A stretch of DNA of 5,954 bases. Source: an uncultured Porphyromonas sp. Lineage in GTDB: Bacteria; Bacteroidota; Bacteroidia; Bacteroidales; Porphyromonadaceae. The position numbers and the translations under genes are program-made. A model generated the notes under the pieces. That model had not been told where the DNA came from. It saw nothing but the letters and a program-made list of their open reading frames with translations, and searched no databases. Location: assembly GCA_900548415.1 (NCBI GenBank), contig URKO01000088.1:1-5954 (forward strand), read 5' to 3'. This document shows positions 5,426 to 5,954 of this stretch, in pieces (the stretch's first letter is position 1; every line of letters starts with the position of its first letter).

Positions 5426-5941
5426 ATGAAGCAATACTACATCATTCGCAATGATCAGCCCGCTGGACCCTATACGCTGGAGGAGCTTGCCACGATGGAG
5501 ATCACACCCGACACGATGGTCTGGGCTGAGGATATAGTTGACTGGATACCCGCTTATCAGGTGAGCGAGCTGAACTCGCTCTTTGCTTCCACGACTGCAC
5601 AGACGCCTCCTCCTTATCAGGAGCCATCTGGTCGGGCGACTGAGGCTCCTCGCTACGATACTGCAGGCCTAGAGGGTTGGCCATCGGTTCGTCCTCCTAA
5701 GCCACCGACCTATCTCGTCTGGAGTATCCTTGTGACCATCTTTCTCTGTCGCATAGCAGGAATTGTTGCGATTGTCTACTCTACACAGGTCTCCTCTTGC
5801 TACTACGCTGGCAACTATGAGGGTGCTACCTATGCTAGCCGTCAGGCTCGTCTGTGGATTAGAATTCCAGCCTACACCTATCTAGGGCTATTCCTAGTAG
5901 GTCTCATTGGAGGACTAATTGGATGGATCTCTAACGCATGA
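5426..5941 (+). CDS. GYF-domain (DUF4339) and CD225/dispanin-type membrane protein
   Basis: This 171-residue protein has three parts. Residues 1-50 form a bacterial GYF_2/DUF4339 domain (YYIIRNDQPAGPYTLEELA, then MVWAEDIVDWIPA with Trp33 and Trp40), a fold expected to bind proline-rich peptides. Residues 51-95 are a Pro/Gln/Ser-rich linker with PPPY at 61-64 and PPKPP at 90-94. Residues 96-168 resemble a CD225/dispanin (IFITM-like) region: a first membrane segment near 96-118, the signature stretch AGNYEGATYASRQARLW (128-144), and a second, glycine-rich membrane segment near 149-168. There is no signal peptide, so the GYF part probably faces the cytoplasm. The ATG at 5426 gives a complete GYF domain; no Shine-Dalgarno sequence is present. 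The protein's function is unknown. The linker's own proline-rich motifs could be ligands for GYF domains of the same or partner proteins. Terminator and promoter positions suggest a unit separate from the butyrate genes. Confidence 0.85.
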   Translation: MKQYYIIRNDQPAGPYTLEELATMEITPDTMVWAEDIVDWIPAYQVSELNSLFASTTAQTPPPYQEPSGRATEAPRYDTAGLEGWPSVRPPKPPTYLVWSILVTIFLCRIAGIVAIVYSTQVSSCYYAGNYEGATYASRQARLWIRIPAYTYLGLFLVGLIGGLIGWISNA

Positions 5942-5954
5942 ATCAATGGGGCGT
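5938..5954 (+). CDS. Possible start of a translationally coupled gene, cut by the window edge
   Basis: The ATG at 5938 overlaps the preceding TGA in the four-base arrangement ATGA, common between cotranscribed genes. Only five codons (Met-Asn-Gln-Trp-Gly) are visible before the window ends, so the product cannot be named. Another ATG at 5946 is also possible. The call rests on the overlap alone. Confidence 0.35.

Overview
The window reads as a piece of a Bacteroidota chromosome, most likely Porphyromonas. Four lines point there: the gene order (4-hydroxybutyryl-CoA dehydratase, NifU-like protein, CoA-transferase, 4-hydroxybutyrate dehydrogenase, CoA-acylating succinate-semialdehyde dehydrogenase) matches the succinate-to-butyrate locus I recall from P. 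gingivalis; no start codon has a convincing Shine-Dalgarno sequence; a perfect Bacteroidota-type -7 promoter element (TAnnTTTG) precedes the last gene; and the coding sequence looks richer in G+C than P. gingivalis, which would suit the P. asaccharolytica/P. uenonis side of the genus. The species is an inference.

Positions 2-5042 hold five genes, all on the + strand, closed by a strong intrinsic terminator at 5096-5140. They run in reverse pathway order. SucD reduces succinyl-CoA to succinate semialdehyde. 4HbD reduces that to 4-hydroxybutyrate. AbfT attaches CoA. AbfD, an oxygen-sensitive [4Fe-4S]/FAD enzyme cut off by the left window edge, dehydrates 4-hydroxybutyryl-CoA to crotonyl-CoA for butyrate formation. 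The small NifU-domain protein lies directly behind abfD and plausibly serves its Fe-S cluster. The only sizeable gap inside the cluster (1112-1226) is almost wholly built from 7-bp repeats. They form a 20-bp inverted repeat and then run in phase up to one base before the abfT start.

Positions 5043-5425 are non-coding: a small hairpin after sucD, the terminator, then five 16-bp palindromes (TTTCCA-N4-TGGAAA) at an exact 22-bp period, then about 110 bp I cannot explain, then a promoter candidate. The promoter leads to a GYF-domain plus CD225/dispanin-type membrane protein (5426-5941). Its stop overlaps the start of a probable further gene that runs off the right edge.

The coding content is a known fermentation pathway plus a known type of small membrane protein. 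The least explained parts are the two intergenic repeat structures: the heptamer region before abfT and the 22-bp palindrome array after the terminator.
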